DNA from: Hondaea fermentalgiana
Taxonomy: Eukaryota; Sar; Bigyra; Thraustochytrida; Thraustochytriidae
Assembly: GCA_014084085.1 (NCBI GenBank)
Contig: NPFB01000135.1
Coordinates: 1 to 54,493 of the forward strand
Length of the DNA stretch: 54,493 nt
Direction: 5' to 3'
The notes below the pieces were generated by a model that was not told the origin of the DNA, made no database searches, and saw only the letters and a list, made by a program, of their open reading frames with translations. Below are positions 27,181 to 37,719 of this stretch, piece after piece; the stretch's first letter is position 1; each line of letters opens with the position of its first letter. Position numbers and translations under genes: made by a program.

Positions 27181-28622
27181 ATGCACATCAACGGCGGCGC
27201 GAAGCTTTGATCGCTTTCCATGCAAATTTTGCTTGTGATCTCGAACAGAGCACTGACCGATCGACACATCTTCATCCACTCTTCCATCAGCTTTCGGTTG
27301 CGCGCAAGTTGCGTCTGGTGGCGTTAACGACGACGATGACGAGACGAACTCACAGAGGCGTGCATTTTGGGGGGAAAGAAAGGCAATCATTCGAGCGCAG
27401 CAGCAACGAAAGCCAGCAAGCAATGATGGAGCGGTGGATGAGAATTGCAAGGCATACTCTTGGTGCGCTTGCGATACCATGCGACGCGACGGCCAGCTCC
27501 TGGGGGGAGTTGGCCCAAGTCGGTTGAAAAATGACATCAACAACAACAACGACAGCTCTACTACAACTTTTATGAGGACCAAAGAAGTGCCTTCCCCTGC
27601 GGGAATAATGGGCGCTGGACCACGCAGTGCGAACATTCGACAAGCTACACACTGACAGTGCACCGTCTGTTGTCACGTCATGTGGATGTCTCGCGCATAT
27701 TCTAATCTATCTTCAAGGAGACAAAGCCTTGCAGCGAACAATGAATTCTCATGTGGGATGGACCAAACGAACCCAAGTGTCTCCCGAATTCATCGTCGTT
27801 CGGCTTGTCGCCGCAACAAAAGGAGAGCTTCGCACTGGAGACCCGGACACCCAGTGACGAAGCCAAATGCGAAAAACAACAGAAAAGATCTAAAAAAGAC
27901 CAAAAAAAGAAGAATAACACTACCAAGCGCGGTACTCGATGGACCAAGCGCATGCGTTGCGGGGGCAACGCGAGCGAGACGATGCCGCGGGATTCATCGC
28001 TCAGGGAGGGACCCAAGTGTAAATTGAGATTGCTCTTTCGATCTTCCTCCCTGGTGTCCGGGCCCGGCCGTTCTCGTTATCACGTTCGCCTTCTCGCTTC
28101 CATGCTCGCACCAGACAAGCTTGCGTGCCTGCAAACGTCTGTCCTGCTCGCGCAGAAGAACTTTCAACAATAACTCATCCATCATCTTTTTCTACCAAGA
28201 CTTTTTTTCTTGTTCTTTTGAGTGTTGTTGTTGGTGTTTTTGTTGTTGTCATCATGAAAATCTTGTCAGTGCAAAGAGCACGAGCGGCAATTCTCCGTGC
28301 TTTCTTTCCAAAAGCCTGGCGCCTACTTTTTTAGAAAAGAGCTTGCGCTATGATTTTTGAAAGCAAGTAGAATTTGGAAATGATATCCACATTGAGCTCG
28401 AAGCCCACGCGTTTTTTCATTGACAAAATTGCTGCTTGTGCTTTGAGTTTATTTGGAGGCAATCAAGACACAGGATCATGCAAAATCACATTCTACATTA
28501 GTTCAGGTCAATGTCGTCTTTCGGGGTTGGCGAACGGAAACTTTTGAGCACGGTACACATTCGTTCTCTTCTCAGAGAAGTCGCGATTGCAAAAGTACGT
28601 AGTCTATCGGGGCAGCACTCAA
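27181..28622. other. Convergent intergenic region, PABP / sulfatase
   Basis: About 1.4 kb of lower-G/C sequence between converging genes. It should contain both 3' UTRs. Poly-T and GTT repeats (28190-28250) and an A-rich stretch (27870-27920) are visible. I see no tRNA, no structured RNA and no frame with protein-like content. Confidence 0.45.
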
Positions 28623-30230
28623 TCACTGCAACAGAGGCTGTCGATCTTCGGCCGTTGTCTGTTCAAAATAGGCGGTTTCGTCCCAGTCATCAGACCTGCA
28701 AAGGTCCACATACGTGAGTACCGCTGAAAGGGTTGAACGATCCTGCTCGGTCTCGAGCGGGTCTTCGCTCATGTTGTAAATCTCCGTCTTTGCCTTGAGC
28801 CACTTGTTCCAACGAATGACACCATTGTTTCGCTTGCGGAAGAAAACAATTGCACGGATACTACGGAAGCGTACAGAAAAGGCAATGACCCGCTTCGACG
28901 TGTACGAATCATACAAAGACACTGAGGCCATTCTCAAGTTGGGCTCCTCAAGGTCAAAAAAGTAAGGCTGTAGATCCGTGCCAGCAAGCTCTTGCGGATA
29001 GGACTCATTCACGCCTGCCATGGCAACGAGGGTAGCCATAATGTCCACCGCCTCTGTGGGCATGGGAACTGTCCCCCCAGAGGATACTATATTCGCGTTT
29101 GCATTACGGTAAGCTTGCGATGGCTTGATGATCAGTGGTGCTCGCGTGGCCTGCTCAAAAACGGTCTTCTTGGCCCACATCCCGTGGTCGCCAAGGTGGT
29201 AGCCATGATCGCCCCAAAAAACAACAATCGTGTTCTCCTTGACGGCCGGGTAGTCGTCGAGGACGTCAAGGACTTGGCCGACAAAGTAGTCCGTCTGAGT
29301 AGCGGCCACGTAGTAAGCCCGGTTGATCGCCGAGGCATTTGTTTCTTCGAACCCATAGACTGCATTGAGCATTTCTTGGTTGTCGCTCTGCAAAGCCTTG
29401 TTTGAAACCTGTTTGAAAAAAGATTTCGGGTCGATCTCGGCGTTGGTTTCTGCGACTTCTTCAAACTTGGCGAGCTCATGGGACATCCAGAAGTCCTCCG
29501 ATACGAAAAAAGGCAAGTGAGGCTTGTAAAATCCGACGGCAGTGAAAAATTTTTCACCAGCTTCGGCGGACGCTTTAATCTGTAACCGCGCAGCTTCGGC
29601 AACACAGTAATCCATTTGGCCGGACAGTGGGCCGTACCCTACGGCAAGTAAGTTCTTGTTCTTGTGTTTCGGCGCGCTAATGTGGTCACACAAGGTCTCG
29701 TTCGCAGCCAACGCAAACCCCGATGGGTTCTCGTCCCAAGAGCACTCCGCGTTGGGTTTCGATGCATCGCAAAGGTCGCTCTGAATATAACGAGCAAGTC
29801 GTGTCGGGCCGAAATTCGAAGCGTCAAAGACCTTTCCCCACGAGTACGTGCGGTATCCCAATTTGCGGAAAAACCCAGGGAGCGTCACGCGGTCCTTGTT
29901 GTACTTGCGAAATTTGGGCTCAAAGTGATAGATGCGCGTCTGCGGTACACGAAGCCCAGACAGCATGCTCGCCCTACTTGGCCCGCATTCTGGCGATGAT
30001 ACATGGTGGTTGGTGAACACGAAGCCTCCGTCTGCAGCAATGCGGTCGTCAATGTTGGGCGAGATGGCGAGAGGGTCGTCAAAGCTGCCGAGGACGGGCT
30101 TGAGGTCATCTGCAATGATGAGGAGGATGTTCTGTACTTCGGCAGGGCCATTGATGGCCCGAGCACCCGTCGTGCACGCGACAATCACGGTCAATGCCGC
30201 CGCCACCCGAGCCTGCGTCGCGTACCGCAT
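28623..30230 (-). CDS. Secreted sulfatase, iduronate-2-sulfatase-like
   Basis: Sulfatases hydrolyse sulfate esters, here probably on sulfated polysaccharides outside the cell or in lysosome-like compartments. The 535-residue protein from the ATG at 30230 starts with a signal peptide (1 to about 25, ending TTGARA). The metal-binding Asp pair is at 41-42 (IIADDLKP). The active-site signature C82-G-P-S-R lies in SSPECGPSRASMLSG, whose Cys is converted to formylglycine in active enzymes. Further family motifs are GFYKPHLPF and VFWGDHGYHLGDHGMW. The pattern CxPSR with SWGKVFD and KPHLPF resembles iduronate-2-sulfatase more than arylsulfatases. Several N-glycosylation sequons occur. The earlier in-frame codons are not ATG, so 30230 is preferred. 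Confidence 0.9.
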   Translation of the reverse strand: MRYATQARVAAALTVIVACTTGARAINGPAEVQNILLIIADDLKPVLGSFDDPLAISPNIDDRIAADGGFVFTNHHVSSPECGPSRASMLSGLRVPQTRIYHFEPKFRKYNKDRVTLPGFFRKLGYRTYSWGKVFDASNFGPTRLARYIQSDLCDASKPNAECSWDENPSGFALAANETLCDHISAPKHKNKNLLAVGYGPLSGQMDYCVAEAARLQIKASAEAGEKFFTAVGFYKPHLPFFVSEDFWMSHELAKFEEVAETNAEIDPKSFFKQVSNKALQSDNQEMLNAVYGFEETNASAINRAYYVAATQTDYFVGQVLDVLDDYPAVKENTIVVFWGDHGYHLGDHGMWAKKTVFEQATRAPLIIKPSQAYRNANANIVSSGGTVPMPTEAVDIMATLVAMAGVNESYPQELAGTDLQPYFFDLEEPNLRMASVSLYDSYTSKRVIAFSVRFRSIRAIVFFRKRNNGVIRWNKWLKAKTEIYNMSEDPLETEQDRSTLSAVLTYVDLCRSDDWDETAYFEQTTAEDRQPLLQ

Positions 30231-30779
30231 GCTTGCTGTGACCTTTTCAGCTCGTCTTAAATGCAAGCTTTCAGCTCGTCAGGCCAGCCACCTCGAAAGC
30301 AAGCAAGCACGTCGACGTGCTGCTCCACTCACTCGAGCGAGCAGGCGCCAGGGGAATTGCGATTCTGTTCTGGCCTTCGGCCACAAGGCGTCGGCGGTCG
30401 CACTTTTGTGATTTGAGGGGTATGTGTCGCTGCAGGGTCAGGTCTGCGTGCGAGGTGCCGGGGCGCCACCTTGCTTCCTTCTATCGATCGGCCTGGCTCA
30501 CGCTCAGCTTTGCCCGCAATCACGGACCCGCACAGTCACCTTCCTACCGCGCAGCAGAGGCACGGCTCATGGAGGCATAAGGAGTGAACGGATAGAACAG
30601 CCCGTGGCCGTGACTGCAGCGCTGGACAGGGCGGGCAGCGTTTCTCCAGTGCTTGTGGCCGATTCAAGGCGCACCGCGAGGCGCTCACTCTACTCCTCTC
30701 CACTCAACTCGAATCCACTCGACTCCGCGCGGCGGCAGCAGCAGGGAACTCCGGCCATCCCGCCCGTGCCGCCATCGAA

Positions 30780-30813
<34 letters not shown>

Positions 30814-33800
30814 GGCCGGCCGATCGATGGATCGATCGATCGGTCGACCAGGCCGCAGCCAGATTTACGGCGCTGCGTGCAATTTCGCGCTCCACAGTGA
30901 CGTGAATCCTTCAACAACTTGAAGACGCAGTCGCTACGCAGTGCCCTTGACGCCGCACCTCCAAGTCCGAGTCGATGCTGCACGCTCCCGCTCGTCCCGT
31001 GCAGCGCGGAACGCGTCAGCGTGCTGCAGTGCCAGCTGCAGCAGCTGCCATTCAAGTTGCGATGATCACGCCCGCGACGATCGGCCGAGCGAGCGATGGG
31101 TTGCCCGCCCACTTGGCACGGCTCTCCCCGCCAGTCCGAGTCGGAGTCCCGGAGGAAAGGCCCGGGGACCGGGATTTTCAACAGACAGCTCCTGCCGCGA
31201 GGACGCGGTCTCTGCGGCACGCAACGCCTGCGACAGCGACAAGCGCCAGCGAACGAGGCGCTGCAGCGGCCGAGGATGGCGCATTTCGACGCTCCCGCTG
31301 CTGTGAACACCGCGGTGGGTCGGTAGGTAGTATAGGTGGCCTGCGCGCAGAGCGGATCAGAGTAGTGCGATGCTTTCCTGGCCGCACGTGCCGGTGCTGC
31401 ATAGGCTTGAGCGATGCACTGCGCGCCATTATTAGGATGCGATCTTGCGCTCTCGGCTCCTCCGGACTACCTGGCTGTGCGGCCTGCGAGCGCGCAGTGG
31501 CAGTGGATGTCGCGGAGATCGCAGGCGGCTAGCGTCTGCAGCTGCTGCTGCTGCTGCACGCAAAATAGGCGCGTCGCAGATGCCCTCGCTCGGACCCCGG
31601 GCCGTCCCGGGGTCAATCAGGTCCCGTGCGGACACGCTGGCTGGCAAGTCTCGAAAGGCCTGCGAGAGGGGGGACCCGGCAGAGACTGCTGCGCGTGCAG
31701 GACTGCGCGGTGCGGACATCCGCCTTCCGTCGGGGCAACGCCTTATTGCTGGCAGTGGCAGGTACTGAGGCAGGGGCAGGGTTGGGGAGCTCGGTCTGGG
31801 TCTCGGTCCTGAGGGAGCACGATTCGTCCGTTAAGTTGTTCGTAGCAGTGGCACCGTGCCACGGCTGCTTATTGATGACGGCAGCGGGCAGGCGGCTGTG
31901 GGATTTTTTATTTTATTTTTACAATACGGGCATTCTACTGCTGCTGCTTGTGCTGCTGCATGTGCTGCTGCTGCTGCTGCTTCGTGCGACAATGATGAGT
32001 TGAACCTGAACTGATGCTTCGCAAGGAGAAATGAGATCAACTGGAGCTTCATGCGTTCCCTCATGTGTGTAATAAGCCTCCCGAGGTCATTGTCTGACTT
32101 GTTCAGATCAAAACACACAGCGTCGAGCTACATCCAAGGCCAATGCTAAAGCTAGAATGGATGCATCGTATCTTGAGAATTGAAGATGGGCTTCGGATAG
32201 AAGTCCCGAATCGAATTGCTTGGGCAAGAAGTTTCCTATCTTCTTGACATCTTGCACATTCTGTCCATTTTGTATGTGACGCGGCAACGAGAATGCCAGA
32301 TGCCAAATCCTTGAGCATGAATATGAATGGTATCGCGGTGGCAAACTCATGTCAGTCAGCAAGTCGGTCTAAGAATGAGGAGCTTCCTTTCCCTGCTGTT
32401 TGGTCGCCAGTCAATCAAGGCAAGGACATCCCTTTTTGGAAAGTCAAATCGAGATTTGTTCATGTCTCGTGCTCATAGACGCCGCGTCACTACCCGATCA
32501 CGAAATGATGAGAGGGCAAATTTGCTCATCCTGAAGCTGAATGGCGTCATTCATGAAGCCGAACCCCATCAGTAAACGGGCACAATAAGCGAGTGATGGG
32601 AATAACCGAGAAGTTTTCTGCGTTTCTATCCATTGCAGTGTAGTTTTTTGAGCCGATAAAACCGATCGACTTCGACACGAGCTTGCGTCTTGCATCATTG
32701 ACGTGAATGTCGTCTGTTCAGTTTCCCTTCCGTTTGCGCTGCCACACTTACTTCAGCTGCCATGTTTTTACAATATCTACGACAGAACCAATTGCCATAC
32801 CATGACAAGTCCTGCTAGCGCTTCCCTTTTGCCAGCCGTTGAACCGCCACTCCCCTCCACAGCCATACCTCACCTGGCTGCACGCTCCGGTCCCGTGCAA
32901 GAACCAGGTATTCCTTCGCGAAGTGTCGCTGGTCGCCCGACGGTTAGTCGCCGCGCACCCGCTCCTCGCGGCACGCTGCGACTTCTGTCTCTCGTCCCCC
33001 ACCTGACTCCGCGCCATTCTGTTTGCTCAACTCCGCCATGACAAAATACAGGACCCGGATGCACCGGCTGCAAAGGTCCTCTCTACCCACCTAAAACCCA
33101 CTTCTGCGTAAGGCCGCGCACCCAGCTCCCGTCCCCCTTCTTAAGGCGGCCGCGCCCCTCGGCAACGTCTAACGTTCGCGCCTTCTCGATCTTGCGCGTC
33201 GCTTGGCGCCGCCCTCGCTGCGCGCCTCCGCTCGCCTCTCCGGTGCGCCTGGAGGCCTGCGGCGCGCTTGCGAGTCGAGTTGCGTGGAGTCGCGCCGAGT
33301 CGCGCCGAGTCGCCCCGAGTCGAGTCGCGCCGAGTCGAGCTGAGTCGAGTCGGGTCGGGTCGAGTCGAGGTTGGCCGCGCTGGGCGGGCGCCGTTGCGCA
33401 AGTGCACATTGGCCGGATAGGCGAGTGCGGCGCGGCGCGCGCAAGTGCGGAATGGCGCGCGCACAGTGGAGAATGGCGCGGGCCGCGGCGCGGCGTTGAC
33501 GGCGCGCGAGGAGGGCGAGCAGAGCGGCAGCGCGGAGGACGAGAGCAGCGGCGGCAGGAGAAACGCGCGCAGCGAGGCGGGCGGCGCGGCGAGCAGCGGC
33601 GCGCAGGCAGGCGCAGGCAGGCAGGCAGGCAGCAGCAGCAGCAGCAGAGCGGCGGACCCGCGGCAGCGATCCCGATCTCGGGCATCGCGCACGGCGAACG
33701 GCGGCGGTTGGAGCAGATCGAGAAGGTCGTGCGCTCGCGCTCGCGCTCACGCACGCAGAGGGCGGCGGCAAGGACGAGGAGCGGGACGCGGAGAGGAGAA

Positions 33801-33816
33801 ACAGAAGGAAGGGAAA
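30231..33816. other. Long divergent gene-free region, sulfatase / CCT alpha
   Basis: About 3.6 kb with no supported gene. A CAGC repeat lies at about 30779-30812 followed by GATC repeats. A perfect 9-bp GC hairpin is at 31593-31614 and CTG-type repeats are at 31540-31560 and 31930-31985. A lower-G/C block runs from 31890 to 32830. A GAGTC/GAGTCGCGCC tandem array is at about 33272-33367, and GCAGG/CAGCAG repeats at 33600-33648. The array and downstream 450 bases are the likely CCT1 promoter and leader. A spliced or non-coding RNA in 31900-32800 cannot be excluded. Confidence 0.4.
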
Positions 33817-35451
33817 ATGTCGGAAGGCGGCATGCTCGCGATTGACGGGTCGCGCGAGACCGGCCAGGATGTGCGCACGCAGAACATGATGGCGGCGGTG
33901 TCGATCGCCAACATCGTCAAGTCCTCGCTGGGACCCGTGGGCCTGGACAAGATGCTCGTGGATAACGTCGGCGACGTGACCATCACCAACGATGGAGCAA
34001 CCATCCTCAAGCTGCTCGACGTGGAGCACCCTGCTGGCAAGGTGCTGTGCGAGCTGGCCGACCTCCAGGACCAGGAGGTAGGCGACGGCACCACCTCGGT
34101 AGTGATTCTGGCCGCGGAGCTGCTCAAGCGCGGTAACGAGCTCGTCAAGCAGCGCATTCACCCCACTTCCATCATTTCCGGCTACCGGCTCGCACTTAAG
34201 GAGGCCGTGCGCTACATCAAGAAGACCCTGACGATCCCCATGAGCAAGCTCGAGCGGTCGAACTTGGTCATGGCGGCCAAGACGTCGATGAACTCAAAGA
34301 TCATTGGCCCCGAGAGCGATCACTTTGCCGAGATCGCCGTTTCCGCCATGCAAAATGTGCGCACCGAACGGCCCGACGGCAGCGTGCGTTACCCGCTCAA
34401 GGCGGTTAATATTATCAAGGCGCACGGCCGCAGCAGCCGCGAGAGTGTCCTCGTTGACGGCTATGCCATTAACTGCACCCGCGCGGCCCAAGGCATGCCG
34501 ACCTCGATCTCGAACGCCAAGATTGCCCTTCTCGACTTTAACTTGGCGCGCCACAAGCTCAAGCTCGGCGTGCAGGTCCTTGTCAAGGACCCGCGCGAGC
34601 TCGAGGCGCTGCAGCAGCGCGAGCTCGACATCACCAAGGAGAAGATTCAGACCATTCTCAAGTCGGGCGCCAACGTTATTCTTTGCTCCAAGGGCATCGA
34701 CGATGTCTGTCTCAAGTACTTTGTTGAAGCCGGCGCCATCGCCGTGCGTCGTGTGCCCAAGGACGACCTTCGCCGCATCGCCAAGGCCACGGGCGGCGAG
34801 CTCGTGCTCACCATGGCGGACGCTGACGGCGCGGATGAGGAGTTTGATCCTTCGTGGCTCGGCTCTGCCGGTGAGGTCTCGGAGGAGCGTCTGGGTGACG
34901 GTGAGATTATCTACATCAAGGAATGCGTAAAGACGGCCGCGCAGACGGTCGTCTTGCGTGGTGCCAACGAGTACTTTTTGGACGAGGTCGAGCGTTCGCT
35001 GCACGACTCTCTCTGCATCATTAAGCGCGCATTAGAAACGAACACTCTTGTGGCTGGCGGCGGCGCCGTGGAGACCGCCCTCTCTGTGCACCTCGAGGAC
35101 TATGCATCGACGCTTGGCACGCGCGAGCAGCTCGCAATTGTCGAATTCGCCCAGGCTCTTTTGGTGATTCCCCGCACTCTTGCTACCAATGCGGCGCAGG
35201 ACGCCACAGAGCTTGTTGCGCGTCTTCGTGCCAAGCATGCCGTCTCGCAGCAGGATCCGGCGCAGGGCGAGGGCATGCAGTACTCGGGTCTCGACCTCGT
35301 CGCTGGCAAGGTTGTCAACTGCTTTGAGTACGGCATTGTAGAGCCGGCCATCAGCAAGGTCAAGTCGCTGCGCTTTGCCACAGAGGCCGCCGTCACAATT
35401 CTCCGTATCGATGACTCCATCAAGCTTAACCCGCGCGAGGAGCCGCAGTAG
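33817..35451 (+). CDS. CCT1: T-complex protein 1 subunit alpha (CCT1), cytosolic chaperonin
   Basis: This is one of the eight subunits of the TRiC/CCT chaperonin that folds actin and tubulin in the cytosol. The 544-residue length matches the family (about 545-555). Group II chaperonin signatures are DNVGDVTITNDGATIL near 49-64, the nucleotide-binding GDGTT at 89-93, and the C-terminal GLDLVAGKV region. Alpha-subunit features include the N-terminal GSRETGQDVRTQN and the IKAHGRSSRES segment. The ATG at 33817 follows AAA and begins just before the conserved N-terminus. The frame is open upstream, but that part is repeat-like. The gene is intronless. Confidence 0.97.
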   Translation: MSEGGMLAIDGSRETGQDVRTQNMMAAVSIANIVKSSLGPVGLDKMLVDNVGDVTITNDGATILKLLDVEHPAGKVLCELADLQDQEVGDGTTSVVILAAELLKRGNELVKQRIHPTSIISGYRLALKEAVRYIKKTLTIPMSKLERSNLVMAAKTSMNSKIIGPESDHFAEIAVSAMQNVRTERPDGSVRYPLKAVNIIKAHGRSSRESVLVDGYAINCTRAAQGMPTSISNAKIALLDFNLARHKLKLGVQVLVKDPRELEALQQRELDITKEKIQTILKSGANVILCSKGIDDVCLKYFVEAGAIAVRRVPKDDLRRIAKATGGELVLTMADADGADEEFDPSWLGSAGEVSEERLGDGEIIYIKECVKTAAQTVVLRGANEYFLDEVERSLHDSLCIIKRALETNTLVAGGGAVETALSVHLEDYASTLGTREQLAIVEFAQALLVIPRTLATNAAQDATELVARLRAKHAVSQQDPAQGEGMQYSGLDLVAGKVVNCFEYGIVEPAISKVKSLRFATEAAVTILRIDDSIKLNPREEPQ

Positions 35452-36390
35452 ATAGGCGCTGTTTGATTCGGGAACGCAACGAGTGCGCGATGGTCTCGAG
35501 CCGCACCTCGAGGCAAATGGTAACACTTTTATGCGATCTTGCTGCTGTCCCTTTTTTTTTGGCTTTCGATTTCTTCTCTCTTACTTTTTCTTTTCCTTAT
35601 TGTTCTTGTTCTTGGCCTCATTGTGCGATGTGCTCGCCACTGGAACAAGCTGCATGGCACTCATTTTCCAGCACTTCGTTTTTCACTGGTGGTGGCACAA
35701 TTACACCGCCTCATGGCTGACCTGAAGGCTGGCCTGACGGCCAACTATAGGCTGACTTGAAGGCTGACCTGAAAACTGACCTGATGGCTGACTTGGAGGC
35801 TGACCTGATGGCTGACTTGGAGGCTGACCTGATGGCTGACTTGGAGGCTGATCTGTGACATGTGAGGAACATATCTCGGAGCACATGCAAGTTTCCCTCC
35901 ATGTTGCAGGCGGTTCCGAAAAGTGACTTATTGTGCGACACTTTATCTTCTGGTATCAGGGCGATTTCAGCCCCCTCATGACAGGCATCGTCGATAAGAC
36001 GCATCAACACTAATAAAATAAACAAGACCAGGTTCACGTGCTACAAGAAGAAGAAGAAAGAAAGTGTAAAAAGAGACGAATGTTGTGATTAGGAAATCTT
36101 TCAAAATGAGTCGCTTGCCACGCTTCGCCGGCGTTGGGCGAATGAAGGATGAAGTAGAGGATGGCAAGCACGTGCAAAGTGCCTTGGTGTGACTAATTGT
36201 TGTGTCGTCTCGAAAAGAAAAAGGTGCCTGAGTGGAAGGATGAAGTTTTAGAAAAAGGTGCCTGAGTGGGTAGGAAACTTGAAAAGGTGCCTGGGTGGTA
36301 GAAAAATATAAGGAGGAACATCCACAAATGTGGATGAACACAGAAAAGGAACATGCGGCGAAAAGTCAGCCGTCGTGTGCCATTTTCTCT
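35452..36390. other. Convergent intergenic region, CCT1 / oxygenase-like gene
   Basis: About 940 bases holding a 24-base minisatellite (35713-35851) and three direct copies of AAAAGGTGCCTGRGTGG (about 36218, 36253 and 36280). It is otherwise A/T-rich 3'-flanking sequence. The minus-strand frame over the minisatellite is discussed separately. Confidence 0.5.
35713..35851. repeat. 24-base minisatellite; minus frame reads PSGQPPSQ repeats
   Basis: Tandem units combine GGCTGACTTGGA and GGCTGACCTGAT half-units. The right side has three near-perfect 24-base copies and the left side degenerates. In one minus-strand frame they read Q-P-P-S-Q-P-S-G repeated, as in stramenopile adhesin-like proteins. 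The frame has no flanking domain, so I treat it as a repeat, not a gene. Confidence 0.75.
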
Positions 36391-37719
36391 TTAAAAGAGC
36401 GCAAGAGCGACAGCTCCGAGCACAAGCGCGACGCCCTGAGACAGCGTGCTTGCGGGCGAGGGCTCTGCCGTAGGCCCCTCCGTAGTCGGGGCATAGGTAA
36501 GGTAAACCGAGTCCTCGGTGACGTTGACGCAGCGAGGAGCGACCTGCCCATTGTGCGGCGAATAGCTCGCCCACAGGTTGCCTTCGGGGTCGGCACAAGC
36601 CAACTCGAGATCCTCAGCCTCGCAGATCTCATCCGAAACGTCGTAGTCGGTGAGGTTCATGCAGCGGTGCCAGCAAAAGAGCGCGCCGGCCTCGCACGTG
36701 CTCTCGTGGAGCTCACGCGCAAAGAGATCGCCCGAGCAACCCATGGCCATGCCCTCGGCGTCGCCCTTAAGACCGGCCTCGATCGAGCGCTTGCGCATTT
36801 CGCCAAAGGGAACGTCGTAGTCCGAGTTGATGGCGTGAGCAGGGGGCAGGTACATGCGACCGTACCAGGAGCGCCACGCGTTGGAACCATCGCTGGGCAT
36901 CTGCATGGCATGCGGGGTGGCGCGAAGAGGAGCATGACCAGCGTTCTCGAGCGCCGGGTTCACGTACTGGTTGACACCATCACCAAGCATGAAGACGATG
37001 ACGTCACCGTTGTCCGCAAAGTCGACCTCCTCGAGACGGCCGCCCGGGAGCTCAATGAGGAAGGAGCCAGCCTTGTTGCCGGAGAGACCCTTGTCCATCT
37101 CGTACATGAGAGCTGGGGTGAAGGCGATGAACATGCCCTGATCCATGTGGAGATCAACGGTCATCATGTCATCCTCGTTGTCCTCGGCGCGGTTGTACGC
37201 GTGGAAGTGCTCGAGCTGCTGGCTGTCGCGCACGATGGCGTCCACGGTCTCGTAGGCGTCCTCGTCCTCGGCAGTGGCGAGGAAGCTGGCGCGGGGCAGG
37301 TGCATACCCAGCTTGTTGGCAAAGGCGCGCGCGGCGCGGGAGGTGGCCTCGCGCAGGGCGGTGCTGGCCTTGTCGAAGCGCTCGCACACCTCGCTGGGGA
37401 CGCCGTGCGCGAAGCCTTCGCCGGGGACGGTGCCGAGCGAGCGGCGGTGCGTGCCGTCGTAGCTCGCGCTGCCGACCGCCGCCTGGGAGACCTCACCGCA
37501 GGCCACGTTGAGTGCGAGCGCCTCAGCGCGCGCCTGCGCGAGACCGGGTACCTCGGCCACCTGGACCACGCCGGAGTGGCGCAGCGACTCCATCATCGCC
37601 TCGACCGCCGCGCCCTCGCGCTCCAGGTCGGCGAGCGCGACGCGGGTCGCGACATTGCCTTCGCCGAGGGCCACCGCGCCCGCAAGCACCGCCACGCAGA
37701 GCACGCCGCACGCGCGCAT
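36391..37719 (-). CDS. Secreted, probably GPI-anchored 2-oxoglutarate/Fe(II)-oxygenase-like protein
   Basis: This is a 442-residue protein from the ATG at 37719. Residues 1 to about 20 form a signal peptide (MRACGVLCVAVLAGAVALG). The middle resembles the isopenicillin-N-synthase-like oxygenase fold. It has an H191-M-D193 iron motif (VDLHMDQGMF), a jelly-roll strand NGDVIVFMLGDGV, distal H270 (LRATPHAMQ) and a downstream Arg in AWRSWYGR. A Cys-rich region (about 328-400) follows with at least six Cys, so it is likely disulfide-bonded outside the cell. The C-terminus has a Pro/Thr/Ser-rich stalk and a hydrophobic tail (SQGVALVLGAVALALF) with no basic residues after it, which is the pattern of a GPI-anchor signal. 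An extracellular enzyme of this class is unusual. Function and substrate are unknown. Confidence 0.75.
   Translation of the reverse strand: MRACGVLCVAVLAGAVALGEGNVATRVALADLEREGAAVEAMMESLRHSGVVQVAEVPGLAQARAEALALNVACGEVSQAAVGSASYDGTHRRSLGTVPGEGFAHGVPSEVCERFDKASTALREATSRAARAFANKLGMHLPRASFLATAEDEDAYETVDAIVRDSQQLEHFHAYNRAEDNEDDMMTVDLHMDQGMFIAFTPALMYEMDKGLSGNKAGSFLIELPGGRLEEVDFADNGDVIVFMLGDGVNQYVNPALENAGHAPLRATPHAMQMPSDGSNAWRSWYGRMYLPPAHAINSDYDVPFGEMRKRSIEAGLKGDAEGMAMGCSGDLFARELHESTCEAGALFCWHRCMNLTDYDVSDEICEAEDLELACADPEGNLWASYSPHNGQVAPRCVNVTEDSVYLTYAPTTEGPTAEPSPASTLSQGVALVLGAVALALF

Noticed and set aside
24487..27663. Very long open frame antisense to poly(A)-binding protein
   Set aside because: It mirrors the codon bias of PABP, reads as Leu/His/Ala/Val low complexity and begins in simple repeats; PABP on the plus strand is certain.
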